Assembly: GCF_009766005.1 (NCBI RefSeq)
Contig: NZ_LMUK01000006.1
Location: 1-64,000, forward strand
DNA length: 64,000 nt
Direction: 5' to 3'
Source: Bradyrhizobium sp. S69
GTDB lineage: Bacteria > Pseudomonadota > Alphaproteobacteria > Rhizobiales > Xanthobacteraceae
In this document: piece by piece, positions 26,710 through 36,817 of the stretch
Layout of the letters: each line of letters opens with the position of its first letter
How positions within the stretch are numbered: the stretch's first letter is position 1
Translations under genes and position numbers: made by a program
The notes under the pieces: model-generated
The model's database searches: none
Seen by the model: the letters and a program-made list of their open reading frames with translations, nothing else
Told to the model about the DNA's origin: nothing

Positions 26710-27444
26710 CTAGGAAGGCTTCACCGTATGGATGCCGCATTCTGTCTTGGCGCGACCGCGCCAGCGGCCGGCACGCGCGTCTTCATCGGGCGACGTGCGG
26801 CTGCTGCATGGCATACACCCGACCGAGAGATAACCCGATGCGACAAGTGGATGCGGCGGCAGGTCGGCCTGCTTGTAAATCGCCTCGATCTCCTGCGGCG
26901 AGACGTTGGCGAACGGATTGAACTTCAGCCTGACGCCATCGGCTTCGACCACGGCCATCGTCGCGCGGGCACCGCCCTGAAAGCGCTTGCGGCCATTGAT
27001 CCAGCCGCTGAACGGCGCCAACGCCCGCGCCAACGGCTCGACCTTGCGGATCCGGCAACAGGCATCCGGATCGGAGAACCACAACTCGCGGTCGGGATCC
27101 TCGCGCGACAAGTCCTGTTCCAGCGGCTTGATCGAACGCACATCGCGCAAACCGAGCTTTGCGATCAGCGTGTCGCGATAGGCTAGGGTTTCCTCGAACA
27201 GCCATCCGGTGTCGAGAAAGATCACCGGAATGGCCGGATCGACATCGGCCGTCACTTTGAGCAAGGCAGCCGATTCAGTGCCGAACGACGAGACCACTGC
27301 GAGACGTTCGCGGCCGACCGCCTGCAACGCCGCGGCGATGATCTCGGCCGGCGATGCATCACGCAACGCGCGGTCAAGCTCGTCAGCCGACGGCAAATCC
27401 GGCGGCGTGCGTTCCGCCGACAAGCGATGCGCTAGCGTGCTCAC
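26710..27444 (-). CDS. cysH: Phosphoadenylyl/adenylyl-sulfate reductase
   Basis: A 244-residue reductase that converts activated sulfate to sulfite with thioredoxin. The PP-loop region is AVVSSFGTESAALLKV and the catalytic cysteine is in the C-terminal KTECGIH. Two cysteine pairs, CC in DACCRIRKV and CxxC in GCMPCSSR, are the ligands of a [4Fe-4S] cluster. That marks the assimilatory APS-reductase subtype rather than the cluster-free PAPS enzyme. The GTG start overlaps the DUF934 stop by four bases. Since APS kinase is also encoded nearby (cysNC), the preferred substrate, APS or PAPS, is uncertain. Confidence 0.93.
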   Translation of the reverse strand: MSTLAHRLSAERTPPDLPSADELDRALRDASPAEIIAAALQAVGRERLAVVSSFGTESAALLKVTADVDPAIPVIFLDTGWLFEETLAYRDTLIAKLGLRDVRSIKPLEQDLSREDPDRELWFSDPDACCRIRKVEPLARALAPFSGWINGRKRFQGGARATMAVVEADGVRLKFNPFANVSPQEIEAIYKQADLPPHPLVASGYLSVGCMPCSSRTSPDEDARAGRWRGRAKTECGIHTVKPS

Positions 27445-27956
27445 TGGCTGGCGCTCTCCGAATGACGCAACTGCATCCGCCGATTGAGCGCGGTGACGCG
27501 ACCATCGCCGGTGGGCTGATAAAACACCGTGTAGCGCTTCACCGTCTCGGCGAAGGCGTCCGCGTCGGCGTCCTTCTTCACCTCGAAGGCGTCGAAGCCG
27601 GCGCGCAGCATGAACACGAACTGATCACGCAGCACCTGGCCGGTGGCACGCAGTTCGCCCTTAAAGCCATAGCGTTCGCGCAGCAGCCGCGCCTGGCTAT
27701 AGGCGCGGCCGTCGCGGAACGACGGAAACACCAATGCGACCACCACGACCCGATCGAGATACGGCACGAGATCATCGAGATCGCGGTTGTTCGGCCAGAT
27801 CACCCCGATTTTGTCGGCGCGCTGCGATAGCGTTTCGGCATTTTCGAGAAACCGCGCCGCCGGGATCAGGATCGCGCCGTCCTCGGGCAATTCGGCGCCG
27901 TCGGCCACGTGGAGGAAGATATCGGTGGCAATTCTGCCCTGCTTAACGAGTCGCAT
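27441..27956 (-). CDS. DUF934 protein of the sulfite-reduction operon
   Basis: A 171-residue protein from the ATG at 27956 (MRLVKQGRIATD), which lies inside the end of cysI with a 14-base overlap. DUF934 signatures are GAILIPAARFLEN, IGVIWPNNRDLDDLVPYLDRVVVVALVFPSFRDGRAYSQARLLRERYGF, and GELRATGQVLRDQFVFMLRAGFDAFEV. The family is almost always found with cysI/cysH and is thought to help sulfite reduction, but its biochemical role is not known. The overlaps on both sides indicate tight translational coupling. Confidence 0.9.
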   Translation of the reverse strand: MRLVKQGRIATDIFLHVADGAELPEDGAILIPAARFLENAETLSQRADKIGVIWPNNRDLDDLVPYLDRVVVVALVFPSFRDGRAYSQARLLRERYGFKGELRATGQVLRDQFVFMLRAGFDAFEVKKDADADAFAETVKRYTVFYQPTGDGRVTALNRRMQLRHSESASQ

Positions 27957-29598
27957 AGACACGCTCCTTGAATGGTTCGACGCCGAGGCGCTTGACCGTA
28001 TCGACGAAGAGTTCTTCGGGACGGTCGCGCAGCGCCAGATAGGCCTCGACAATGTCTTCGATCACGTCGGCGACTTCGGCGTAAGGCACCGCGGGTCCGA
28101 TCAAGGTGCCGACCTCGGCGTTCTCGTCGGCGCGGCCGCCAATCGTGATCTGATAGTATTCTTCGTTATTCTTCTCGACGCCGAGAATGCCGATATGCCC
28201 GACATGGTGATGACCGCAGGCGTTGATGCAGCCGGAGATATTGATGTGCAGCCGGCCGATCAGGCTGGCGGTGTCGTGGTTGGAAAACCGCCGCGTCAGC
28301 TCCTGCGCGATCGGGATCGAGCGCGCGTTCGCCAGCGAGCAGTAATCCAGCCCCGGACAGGCGATGATGTCGGTGACCAGATTGACGTTCGGGGTCGCCA
28401 CGCCAATCCTGTCGAGCGCCTTCCACAGCGCCGGCAGATCGCGTTTGGCGACGTGCGGCAGCGCCAGATTCTGCTCGTGGCCGACCCGGATTTCGCCGAA
28501 TGAATATTTATCGGCGAGATCGGCGATCGCATCCATCTGATCGGCGGTGGCGTCGCCGGGCGGGCCACCGACCGGCTTCAGCGACAGCGTCACGATCGAA
28601 TAGCCTTGCACCTTGTGCGGGGTCACCGAATTCTTGCGCCAACGCTCGAACAGCGGATCGTGCGCCGCCTGTTTCAGCTCGTCAGGCATGTGCGGCAGCT
28701 TTTCGTAGGCGGGATACGAGAAGCGCGAACGGACTTCCTCGACGACGGAATTATCCAGCGTCAGCGCGCTGTCGCCCATCAGCTTCCATTCCTCATCGAC
28801 TTCCTTGGCGAATTTTTCGATGCCGAGTTCGTGCACCAGGATCTTGATGCGCGCCTTGTAGATGTTGTCGCGGCGGCCATACTGGTTGTAGACGCGCAGG
28901 ATCGCCTCGACGTAGCTCAGCAAATCGCGGCCATGGACGAACGGCTTGATGGTTTTGCCGATGAACGGCGTACGGCCGAGCCCACCGCCGACCAGCACCT
29001 CGAAACCGGTCTCGCCATCGGCGTTCTTGAGCAGGCGCAGGCCGATATCGTGGACCTTGATCGCGGCGCGGTCATGCTCGGACGCGGTGATGGCGAATTT
29101 GAACTTGCGCGGCAGGAACGAGAATTCCGGATGCAGCGTGGTGTATTGTCGGAGCAATTCCGACCAGATTCGGGGATCTTCAATTTCGCCGGGCGCGACG
29201 CCGGCCCATTGGTCCGAGGTGACGTTGCGAGTGTTGTTGCCCGAGGTCTGCATGGCGTGGATGCCGACTTCGGCCAAATCGGCCAGCGCATCCGGCAGAT
29301 CCGCGAGTTTGATCCAGTTATACTGGATGTTCTGCCGCGTGGTGAAATGGCCGTAGCCGCGATCGTAGCGGCGCGCGACATGCGCCAGCCGCCGCAACTG
29401 CTTCGACGACAGCGTGCCGTACGGGATCGCCACCCGGAACATATAGGCATGCAATTGCAGATAGACGCCGTTCTGCAGCCGCAGCATCTTGAATTCGTCC
29501 TCGGTGAGTTCGCCGGAGAGGCGCCGCTTCACCTGATCGCGAAATTCCGAAACACGTTCGTTGATAAGCGTGCGGTCGAGTTCATCATATGCGTACAT
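27943..29598 (-). CDS. cysI: Assimilatory sulfite reductase, siroheme/[4Fe-4S] hemoprotein
   Basis: A 551-residue nitrite/sulfite reductase-family protein, predicted to reduce sulfite to sulfide by six electrons in the cytosol. Two ferredoxin-like/siroheme-binding halves are visible. The cluster and siroheme ligands fit CPGLDYCSLANARSI followed by GCINACGHHHVGHIGILG, giving the Cys-x5-Cys and Cys-x3-Cys pattern. The RHVARRYDRGYGHFTTRQNIQYNWI segment near residue 75 is typical. No cysJ flavoprotein is adjacent, so a ferredoxin or another reductase is the likely electron donor. The cys context makes sulfite more likely than nitrite. Confidence 0.93.
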   Translation of the reverse strand: MYAYDELDRTLINERVSEFRDQVKRRLSGELTEDEFKMLRLQNGVYLQLHAYMFRVAIPYGTLSSKQLRRLAHVARRYDRGYGHFTTRQNIQYNWIKLADLPDALADLAEVGIHAMQTSGNNTRNVTSDQWAGVAPGEIEDPRIWSELLRQYTTLHPEFSFLPRKFKFAITASEHDRAAIKVHDIGLRLLKNADGETGFEVLVGGGLGRTPFIGKTIKPFVHGRDLLSYVEAILRVYNQYGRRDNIYKARIKILVHELGIEKFAKEVDEEWKLMGDSALTLDNSVVEEVRSRFSYPAYEKLPHMPDELKQAAHDPLFERWRKNSVTPHKVQGYSIVTLSLKPVGGPPGDATADQMDAIADLADKYSFGEIRVGHEQNLALPHVAKRDLPALWKALDRIGVATPNVNLVTDIIACPGLDYCSLANARSIPIAQELTRRFSNHDTASLIGRLHINISGCINACGHHHVGHIGILGVEKNNEEYYQITIGGRADENAEVGTLIGPAVPYAEVADVIEDIVEAYLALRDRPEELFVDTVKRLGVEPFKERVYATR

Positions 29599-29609
29599 GA
29601 TTGAGTGCC

Positions 29610-29927
29610 TTACGCCGGAACCGGAAGCTCGATGGTGAGGCCTTCCGACCGGATCTGTTCACGAAGATTGCCGGGCGCGATCTTGCCCGAATCCTGGATT
29701 TCGACCGGCGCGATATAGGCGCCGATCGCGCCGACATCGTCGGCGATCGCTTCGGTCAGCAACGCCCGTGCCTCGTCGGAGGTACGCACGATCGCGGCAT
29801 CCGCCAGCTCCGCCGACCAGCCCTGATCGGCCGTGCGATAGATCACGATGCCATCCCAGGTGCGATTCGCGGTCACCATCGACGGTCCGGTGATTTTGAT
29901 TTTCTTTTGTTCAAGCGGAGAGGTCAT
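29610..29927 (-). CDS. DUF2849 protein
   Basis: A 105-residue protein of the DUF2849 family, which typically sits between cysG and cysI in rhizobia. Visible pattern: ITGPSMVTANRTWDGIVIYRTADQGWSAELADAAIVRT, then ALLTEAIADDVGAIGAYIAPVE. No catalytic motif or membrane segment is seen. The ATG overlaps the cysG stop by four bases, and the gene ends 11 bases before cysI, so it is an integral member of the operon. The function is unknown; a small accessory role in siroheme transfer or sulfite reduction is only a guess. Confidence 0.88.
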   Translation of the reverse strand: MTSPLEQKKIKITGPSMVTANRTWDGIVIYRTADQGWSAELADAAIVRTSDEARALLTEAIADDVGAIGAYIAPVEIQDSGKIAPGNLREQIRSEGLTIELPVPA

Positions 29928-31375
29928 TCGGCAGCTTCCAATAGTTTCGAGATCGTCTGTGTGAAGTTCTGATCACGCCAATTCTGATCAAGCGCTGGCG
30001 CGGAATGCGCAACCACGTCGCCGATCACGAGAATCGCAGGACCGCGATCGACCCGTGCGACCAGATCGGGCAATTCGGCGAGGATTCCGACCGCCGCCTG
30101 CGCATCCGGCAGGGTCGCCCGCGCGAACACGCCGACCGGCGTTTGCGGCGAGCGGCCCGCGGCCAACAGGCCGGCGCGCACTGAGGTCGCAGCGGTCATC
30201 CCCATATAGACGACCACGGTCATCTTCTCGTCGGTCAGCGCCGACCAGTCGACCGCCTCGGCATCCCTGGCCTTGTGCGCGGTCAGGAAGGTGATTCGCA
30301 GCGCCTCATTGCGGAAGGTGAGCGGCACCTCGAATTGCGCCGCGGCGCCCAGCGCAGCCGTAATTCCCGGCACCACCGAATAGGCTATACCGGCCTGGCG
30401 CAACGCCTCGACTTCCTCGCCGCCGCGACCGAACACAAAGGCGTCGCCACCCTTGAGCCGCACCGCGCGCTGGCCTGATTTCGCCGCTTCGATCAGCAAT
30501 TTGTTGATCGCATCCTGGCCGATACCGGGCTTTCCGACGCGGCGTCCGACCGGAATGCGCGAGGCATCGCGGCGCGCGCAATCGAGAATCTCGGGCGAGA
30601 CCAGTTCATCGTAAAACACCACATCGGCATCCTGCAGCGCCCGCAACGCCTTGACGGTCAAAAGATCAGGATCGCCGGGACCCGCGCCGACCAGCGTTAC
30701 CCGGCCTTCGGCCTCGCCCGATGCTGACGCACCGGCGAAAATCGTGGGGTCGGTGATGTCGGCGAGCGCCTGCTCGGCTTCCAGGTTACGTCCGGCAAGA
30801 ACCAGCGCTCCGATCGGGCCATCGATGACGCGTTCCCAGAAACGGCGGCGCAGCGGCATCTGCGCGATGCGTCCGTTGATCGATTTGCGGAAGCGCCCGA
30901 TGAAGGTGGCGAGATCGCCGATCCGCCCCGGCAGCATGGCCTCGATGCTTTCGCGCACCCGGCGCGCCACCACCGGCGATGTGCCGCCGGTTCCGACCGC
31001 GATGACCACGTCACCACGATCGACGATGGCCGGAAAAATGAAACTCGAATGCTCCAGGTCGTCCATGACATTGACGGGCAGGCCGGCGGCTCTCGCCCGT
31101 GCCGACATGGCAACGCCGACATTACCGGCGCCCGCGCACAGGATCGCAATCACCCCGTGCAGATCGGCGGCGAGCGGATCACCTGCGGCAAATTCGATCC
31201 GCGCCACCTCGCCGGCATTCAATCCGCTGACATCATGATTGCCGTCGGTGGCAAACCATCGGATGCGCGCGCCGGCCGCCGAAAGCACGCGCAATTTCGC
31301 CCGCGCCAGTTCGCCGCCTCCGACGAGCAGAACGGGTCCGGTTTGCAGATCGAGGAAGACCGGAAGGAATCGCAT
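29924..31375 (-). CDS. cysG: Siroheme synthase (precorrin-2 dehydrogenase/ferrochelatase + uroporphyrinogen-III methyltransferase)
   Basis: A 483-residue trifunctional enzyme supplying siroheme to CysI. The N-terminal CysG_N domain holds VLLVGGGELARAKLRVL for NAD binding, and VVIAVGTGGTSPVVARRVRESIE. The C-terminal SAM-dependent domain begins near residue 220 with VTLVGAGPGDPDLLTVKALRALQDADVVFYDELVS and continues with RLKGGDAFVFGRGGEE and TVVVYMG. All parts of the E. coli CysG arrangement are present. It is the first gene of the leftward cys run and overlaps DUF2849 by four bases. Confidence 0.95.
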   Translation of the reverse strand: MRFLPVFLDLQTGPVLLVGGGELARAKLRVLSAAGARIRWFATDGNHDVSGLNAGEVARIEFAAGDPLAADLHGVIAILCAGAGNVGVAMSARARAAGLPVNVMDDLEHSSFIFPAIVDRGDVVIAVGTGGTSPVVARRVRESIEAMLPGRIGDLATFIGRFRKSINGRIAQMPLRRRFWERVIDGPIGALVLAGRNLEAEQALADITDPTIFAGASASGEAEGRVTLVGAGPGDPDLLTVKALRALQDADVVFYDELVSPEILDCARRDASRIPVGRRVGKPGIGQDAINKLLIEAAKSGQRAVRLKGGDAFVFGRGGEEVEALRQAGIAYSVVPGITAALGAAAQFEVPLTFRNEALRITFLTAHKARDAEAVDWSALTDEKMTVVVYMGMTAATSVRAGLLAAGRSPQTPVGVFARATLPDAQAAVGILAELPDLVARVDRGPAILVIGDVVAHSAPALDQNWRDQNFTQTISKLLEAAE

Positions 31376-31518
31376 GCGAAACTCTCGTCCCCGACTTCTG
31401 GGGTTGACTGGAATTATTTTCTATATATGTGTCTTTCAGCGGCCGCAAAGAGAAAATTATTTCTTCTCTATCGCGCTGCAACTATAGAATTTCTACCTCC
31501 AAAGTCCAAGGTCTAGAG
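31376..31518. promoter_or_regulatory. Divergent cysG / cysD promoter region
   Basis: A 143-base AT-rich gap drives the two divergent cys units. Visible elements are TTGACT at 31406 followed by a TATATATG tract, an inverted repeat AGAGAA-N9-TTCTCT around 31450-31475, and a short palindrome TAGAATTTCTA just before cysD. These could be promoter boxes and sites for a CysB/Cbl-like LysR regulator, but no regulator gene is in the window and the assignment is tentative. Confidence 0.4.
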
Positions 31519-32436
31519 ATGCATCTTCTCGACAACGATTCCGCGAAAGACCGGTTGCGTGGCGTGGACACTGTTAATGGGTCGGGGCTGCCGCCGCGTT
31601 CGGCGGATGCACGTCTCCTGACATCAACCACAGCCCCGATCAACGATCATCTCGATGCGCTCGAAGCGCAGAGCATCTACATTTTCAGGGAAGCCTTTGC
31701 TCGGCTGAAGAAGCTGGCGCTGCTGTGGTCGCTGGGCAAGGATTCCAACGTGATGATCTGGCTGGCGCGCAAGGCCTTCTTCGGCCGCGTGCCGTTTCCC
31801 GCGCTCCACGTCGATACCGGCAAGAAATTTCCGGAGATGTACGCATTCCGCGATCGCTACGGCAAGGAATGGGAACTCGATCTCAAGATCGAGCCCTGCC
31901 CGCCGATCGACGCCGTCGATCCGACCTTGCCGCCGGCCGCGCGCTCGGCCGCGCGCAAGACCGAAGGACTAAAACTAGCGCTGACCAAATACGGCTTCGA
32001 CGGTCTGATCGCCGGCATCCGGCGCGACGAAGAGGCGACGCGCGCCAAGGAACGCGTGTTCTCGCCGCGCGGCACCGAAGGCGGATGGGACGTGCGCGAC
32101 CAGCCGCCGGAATTCTGGGACCAGTTCAACGCCTCGCCGCCGCCCGGCGCGCATTTGCGTATTCACCCGATCCTGCATTGGACCGAAGCGGACATCTGGG
32201 CCTACACGCAGCGCGAAAACATTCCGATCATCCCGCTGTATCTCGCCAGAGACGGCAAGCGTTACCGTTCGCTGGGCGACCAGGACATCACCAATCCGGT
32301 GGCGTCGACCGCCTCCAACATCGAAGAAATCCTGATCGAGCTCAACGGCACCAAGGTGCCGGAACGCGCCGGCCGGGCGCTCGACCACGAGACCGAAGAT
32401 GCCTTCGAGCGGCTGCGTGTCGCCGGCTATCTCTGA
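31519..32436 (+). CDS. cysD: Sulfate adenylyltransferase subunit 2
   Basis: A 305-residue catalytic subunit that forms APS from ATP and sulfate together with the CysN GTPase. It starts at the ATG 31519 ([13 protein letters not shown]); the longer frame runs back into the promoter. The core is [43 protein letters not shown], with the PP-loop SLGKDS. Also present are [41 protein letters not shown] and [14 protein letters not shown]. An extra N-terminal 45 residues precede the usual CysD start region. The cysNC gene follows after 22 bases. Confidence 0.94.
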   Translation: MHLLDNDSAKDRLRGVDTVNGSGLPPRSADARLLTSTTAPINDHLDALEAQSIYIFREAFARLKKLALLWSLGKDSNVMIWLARKAFFGRVPFPALHVDTGKKFPEMYAFRDRYGKEWELDLKIEPCPPIDAVDPTLPPAARSAARKTEGLKLALTKYGFDGLIAGIRRDEEATRAKERVFSPRGTEGGWDVRDQPPEFWDQFNASPPPGAHLRIHPILHWTEADIWAYTQRENIPIIPLYLARDGKRYRSLGDQDITNPVASTASNIEEILIELNGTKVPERAGRALDHETEDAFERLRVAGYL

Positions 32437-32458
32437 CCAACATATAGCGAGGCGTCAG

Positions 32459-34375
32459 ATGAACATGCTTGTCCCCACCGCGATCCCCACGACACCCAAC
32501 GGCACCACCCGTCCGCAGGTTCGCATCGTCATCGTCGGCCATGTCGATCACGGCAAGTCCACCTTGGTCGGGCGCCTGCTGTTCGAAACCGGCAGCCTGC
32601 CCGAGGGCAAGCTCGAGATGCTCAAAGAGGTCAGCGCGCGTCGCGGCATGCCGTTCGAATGGTCGTTCCTGCTCGATGCGCTGCAGACCGAGCGCGACCA
32701 GGGTATCACCATCGACACCACGCAGATCAGCTTTCGCACACGCTCCCGCGACGTGGTGCTGATCGATGCGCCGGGCCACGCCGAATTCCTGCGCAACATG
32801 ATCACCGGCGCCTCGCAGGCGGACGGCGCGGTCCTGATCATCGATGCGCTGGAAGGCGTGCGCGACCAGACCAGGCGGCACGGCTATCTGCTGCATCTGC
32901 TCGGCGTCAAACAGGTCGCCGTGGTCGTCAACAAGATGGACCGGGTCGATTTCAGCGCGGCGCGCTTCAAGGAGATCAGCGACGAGATTTCGGCGCATCT
33001 GATCGGCCTCGGCGTCACGCCCAAGGCGATCATTCCGATCTCGGCCCGCGACGGCGACGGCGTTGCCGCGCGCACCGCGAACATCCAATGGTATGACGGC
33101 CCGACCGTGGTCGAGGCGCTGGATGCGCTGGAGCCCGCCCGGCCGCTGCAAGCGCTGGCGCTGCGGCTGCCGGTGCAGGCGATCTACAAATTCGATGACC
33201 GCCGCATTGTCGCCGGGCGTATCGAATCCGGCAGCCTCTCCACCGGCGACGAGGTCGTGATCATGCCGGCGGGCAAGATCGCAAAGATCAAGAGCGTCGA
33301 GAGCTGGCCGGTTACCCCGGTCGCGGGCCTCCAGGGCGCGGGAAGCTCGGTCGGCATCACGCTCGATCGCGAACTGTTTATCGAACGCGGCGATGTGATC
33401 GCTCATATCGGCAGCACGCCGCGCGACACCCGCCGGCTGCGCGCGCGGATCTTCTGGCTGCACGACACCCCGCTGGTGACGGGCGCCTCGATTTTGATCC
33501 GTCTCGGCACGCGGGAAACCCGTGCGACCGTGGTCGCGATCGAAAAGGCGGTCGATCCCGGCGAACTCTCCAGCGTCGAGACCAAATCGATCGCGCGCAA
33601 TCACGTTGGCGAGATCGACATTTCCCTGGGCCGGCCGCTGGCGGCCGATGCCTATACCGACAATCCGCGCACCGGACGGCTGGTGATCGAGGTCAATGGC
33701 CGGATCGCCGGTGGCGGCCTGGTGCTGTCGGTCGATGCCGGTCAGCGCGCCGTTCCGGTCGATATCGTACCGGTGGAGTCAGGCCTACGCGACGACGAAC
33801 GCTCGGCGCGTTACCGTCACAGCGGCGCGGTGGTGTGGCTGACGGGGCTGCCGGCTTCCGGGAAATCGACGCTGGCGCGGGCGCTGGAACGCCGGCTGTT
33901 CAGCCAAGGCGGCTCGCCAATCCTGCTGGACGGCGACACGCTGCGGGCCGGCCTCAATAGCGATCTCGGTTTCTCCGCGCAGGACCGCGCCGAGAACATC
34001 CGAAGGCTGGCCGAAATCGCCACCCATCTGGCGCGCAACGGGCATATCGCCATCGTCGCCGCGGTCTCGCCGTCGGCGGACGACCGTGCCGCCGCGCGCC
34101 GTATCGCCGATACCGCGTTCCGCGAAGTTTATGTCGCGACCTCGGCGGAAGTCTGCGAAGGCCGCGATCCCAAGGGCCATTACGCCAAGGCGCGCGCCGG
34201 TTCCCTGCATGGCTTTACCGGCATCGGCAATGACTACCAGCCGCCCACCGCCAGCGAGCTTTCGATCGACACCTCGGCGCGATCGGTGCCCGAGGCGATC
34301 GACGAAATCGAGCAAATGTTGATCAAAACCGGCATTGTGTTCGGCGAACCGGTCGATTTGGCCGCCAACATCTAG
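32459..34375 (+). CDS. cysNC: Bifunctional sulfate adenylyltransferase subunit 1 / adenylylsulfate kinase
   Basis: A 638-residue fusion, also known as the NodQ-type arrangement. The N-terminal translation-GTPase part has G1 [11 protein letters not shown]3 DAPGHAEF and G4 NKMD, and drives APS synthesis by CysD. The C-terminal 190 residues are APS kinase with Walker [42 protein letters not shown] and GHYAKARAG, making PAPS. I choose the ATG at 32459, with GAGG about seven bases upstream. No nodulation genes are seen around it, so a housekeeping sulfur role is likelier than Nod-factor sulfation. Confidence 0.95.
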   Translation: MNMLVPTAIPTTPNGTTRPQVRIVIVGHVDHGKSTLVGRLLFETGSLPEGKLEMLKEVSARRGMPFEWSFLLDALQTERDQGITIDTTQISFRTRSRDVVLIDAPGHAEFLRNMITGASQADGAVLIIDALEGVRDQTRRHGYLLHLLGVKQVAVVVNKMDRVDFSAARFKEISDEISAHLIGLGVTPKAIIPISARDGDGVAARTANIQWYDGPTVVEALDALEPARPLQALALRLPVQAIYKFDDRRIVAGRIESGSLSTGDEVVIMPAGKIAKIKSVESWPVTPVAGLQGAGSSVGITLDRELFIERGDVIAHIGSTPRDTRRLRARIFWLHDTPLVTGASILIRLGTRETRATVVAIEKAVDPGELSSVETKSIARNHVGEIDISLGRPLAADAYTDNPRTGRLVIEVNGRIAGGGLVLSVDAGQRAVPVDIVPVESGLRDDERSARYRHSGAVVWLTGLPASGKSTLARALERRLFSQGGSPILLDGDTLRAGLNSDLGFSAQDRAENIRRLAEIATHLARNGHIAIVAAVSPSADDRAAARRIADTAFREVYVATSAEVCEGRDPKGHYAKARAGSLHGFTGIGNDYQPPTASELSIDTSARSVPEAIDEIEQMLIKTGIVFGEPVDLAANI

Positions 34376-34468
34376 GCCCGCCCAAGCCGGCAACGGTCAT
34401 TGTTTGCGCAATCGGCGCCCTTAAAGGCCTTCTCAGGGCCGGGGCTTTGGCGCTAAAAGAGGCTTGAA

Positions 34469-34496
34469 CGCCGCCCTCGCGGCGTGATCTCTTTTT
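34469..34496 (+). terminator. Possible intrinsic terminator after cysNC
   Basis: A six-base stem, CGCCGC-CCTC-GCGGCG, is followed by TGATCTCTTTTT. The stem is short and the T-run is separated from it, so this is a weak candidate. It lies 94 bases after cysNC and 62 bases before the glcB ATG. Confidence 0.4.
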
Positions 34497-34557
34497 GCCC
34501 TGAAAACGGCTAGCCCTGAACCAGCGTGTAACTGCCGCTGCTCGCGAGAGTTTGATA

Positions 34558-36720
34558 ATGAATCGCATCGATGCCCACGGACTGAAGATCGCCCCCGTCC
34601 TGTTCGATTTTGTCGCCAAGGAAGCTACCCCCAAATCCGGAATTTCCGCCGACGCGTTCTGGGCCGGGCTCGCTGCCATCATCCGCGATCTGGCTCCGAA
34701 AAACCGCGATCTGCTCGCGGTGCGCGATGCGTTGCAGGCGAAAATCGACGGCTGGCATCGCACCCACAAGGGCAAGCCCTTCGACATGAACGCCTACACG
34801 GCGTTCCTCAAGGAGATCGGCTACCTGCTGCCGGAGCCGGCAACACAGACCGTCAAGACCGCCAACGTCGATGACGAAATCGGAAAGATCTGCGGACCGC
34901 AGCTGGTCGTTCCCCTCACCAACGCACGCTACGCCCTGAACGCCGCCAATGCGCGCTGGGGCAGCCTGTATGACGCCTTCTATGGCACCGACGCGATCCC
35001 GCACGACCCGAGCGAGAGCGGCAAGGGCTTCAACAAGGCCCGCGGCGCCAAGGTGATCGCGAAAGCCAAGGCGTTTCTCGATCACGCCGTGCCGCTGGCG
35101 ACCGCAAGCCACACCGATGTGACTTCCTACAGCGTCATCGCCGGCCAGCTCGCCGTCAAACTGAAGAGCGGCAACGCCACGGCGCTGAAGGCCAACGCGC
35201 AGTTCGCGGGCTATCAGGGCGACGCAGCCCATCCAACCGTGATCCTGCTGGTCAACAACGGCATGCATATCGAGATCGTGATCGATCGCACCCACATCAT
35301 CGGCAAGGACGATCCGGCCGGCGTCGCCGACATGATCCTGGAATCCGCAGTCTCGACCATCCTCGACATGGAAGACAGCGTCGCCACCGTCGATGCCGAA
35401 GACAAGGTGCTGGTCTATCGCAACACGCTGGGCCTGATGGACGGCACGCTGTCGGCTGATTTCGACAAAGGCGGCAAGACGCTCAAGCGCGCGCTCAACC
35501 CTGACCGCGTCTACAAGACGCCCGACGGCAAGGAGCTCAAGCTGCACGGCCGCAGCCTGCTGCTGATGCGCAATGTCGGCCATCACATGTTCACCGACGC
35601 CGTGCTCGACGGCAAAGGCGAGGAAATTCCGGAAGGCATTCTCGACGCCGCGGTTGCCGGCCTGCTCGCGATCCACGATCTCAAGGGCGATTCGAAGACC
35701 AAAAACAGCCGCACCGGTTCGGTCTATATCGTCAAGCCGAAGATGCATGGTCCGGACGAGGTTGCGTTGACCTGCGAATTGTTCGGCCGGGTCGAGCAGA
35801 TGCTGGGCTTGCCGGAAAACACTCTCAAGGTCGGCATCATGGACGAGGAACGCCGCACCACGGTCAACCTCAAGGCCTGCATCCAGCAGGCGCTGGAGCG
35901 TATCTGCTTCATCAACACCGGCTTCCTCGACCGCACCGGCGACGAGATCCATACCTCGATGGAAGCGGGCCCGATGATCCGCAAGAACGACATGAAGGCG
36001 CAGCCCTGGATCAAGGCCTATGAAGACTGGAACGTCGACATCGGCCTGATCGACGGCCTGCCCGGCCATGCCCAGATTGGTAAGGGCATGTGGGCCGCAC
36101 CGGACAAGATGGCCGACATGCTGACGCAAAAGATCGGCCATCCGCAGGCCGGCGCGACCACCGCCTGGGTGCCGTCGCCGACCGCGGCAACCCTGCACGC
36201 GCTGCATTATCATCAGGTCAATGTGCAGGCGCGCCAGCAGGAGCTGAGCAAAGGCGGCCCGCGCGCCAAACTGAGCGACATCCTCACCATCCCGGTGTCG
36301 CAATCGAACTGGGCGCCCGACGATGTGAAGCAGGAGATCGACAACAACTGCCAGGGCATCCTCGGCTATGTCGTGCGCTGGATCGACCAGGGCGTCGGCT
36401 GCTCCAAGGTGCCTGATATCCACGGCGTCGGCCTGATGGAAGACCGCGCCACCTTGCGCATCTCGGCGCAGCATCTGGCCAACTGGCTGCATCAGGGCGT
36501 CATCACCAAGGAGCAGGTGATGGAGTCGCTTAAGCGGATGGCGGTCGTGGTCGACGGCCAGAACAAGGGCGACGCGCTCTACAAGCCGATGGCGCCGGGC
36601 TTCGATGGCGTAGCCTTCGAGGCCGCCAGCGACCTGATCTTCAAGGGGCGCGAGCAGCCGAACGGCTACACCGAATACATCCTGACCGCGCGGCGCCGCG
36701 AAGCCAAGGCAGCGGGCTGA
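34558..36720 (+). CDS. glcB: Malate synthase G
   Basis: A 720-residue enzyme that condenses glyoxylate with acetyl-CoA to malate in the glyoxylate pathway. The length and the sequence [22 protein letters not shown] at the start identify isoform G. Conserved pieces are [57 protein letters not shown] and the C-terminal [16 protein letters not shown] choose ATG 34558 (GAGAG seven bases before) over the TTG two codons upstream. No isocitrate lyase is nearby. A clear terminator follows at 36741. Confidence 0.96.
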   Translation: MNRIDAHGLKIAPVLFDFVAKEATPKSGISADAFWAGLAAIIRDLAPKNRDLLAVRDALQAKIDGWHRTHKGKPFDMNAYTAFLKEIGYLLPEPATQTVKTANVDDEIGKICGPQLVVPLTNARYALNAANARWGSLYDAFYGTDAIPHDPSESGKGFNKARGAKVIAKAKAFLDHAVPLATASHTDVTSYSVIAGQLAVKLKSGNATALKANAQFAGYQGDAAHPTVILLVNNGMHIEIVIDRTHIIGKDDPAGVADMILESAVSTILDMEDSVATVDAEDKVLVYRNTLGLMDGTLSADFDKGGKTLKRALNPDRVYKTPDGKELKLHGRSLLLMRNVGHHMFTDAVLDGKGEEIPEGILDAAVAGLLAIHDLKGDSKTKNSRTGSVYIVKPKMHGPDEVALTCELFGRVEQMLGLPENTLKVGIMDEERRTTVNLKACIQQALERICFINTGFLDRTGDEIHTSMEAGPMIRKNDMKAQPWIKAYEDWNVDIGLIDGLPGHAQIGKGMWAAPDKMADMLTQKIGHPQAGATTAWVPSPTAATLHALHYHQVNVQARQQELSKGGPRAKLSDILTIPVSQSNWAPDDVKQEIDNNCQGILGYVVRWIDQGVGCSKVPDIHGVGLMEDRATLRISAQHLANWLHQGVITKEQVMESLKRMAVVVDGQNKGDALYKPMAPGFDGVAFEAASDLIFKGREQPNGYTEYILTARRREAKAAG

Positions 36721-36740
36721 TAGCTACATATCTCAGATAG

Positions 36741-36772
36741 AAAAAGCCTCGGCGCCTGCCGGGGCTTTTTTT
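36741..36772 (+). terminator. Intrinsic terminator after glcB
   Basis: AAAAAGCCTCGGC and GCCGGGGCTTTTT form a 13-base stem with one G-T pair around GCCT, ending in seven T residues. It lies 21 bases after the malate synthase stop. The A-tract on the other side means it could also stop the convergent cytochrome gene's transcript. Confidence 0.88.
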
Positions 36773-36817
36773 CGTTAGGGCCGTTGTCCGGCCGGTATCC
36801 ATTGTTCCGGATCGCAA

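Noticed and set aside
31519..34375. cysD-cysNC as nodPQ nodulation genes
   Set aside because: They adjoin the divergent cys assimilation run and no nod genes are present, so housekeeping is the better call.
34510..36492. 660-residue leftward frame opposite malate synthase
   Set aside because: Antisense shadow of glcB with no recognisable domain.
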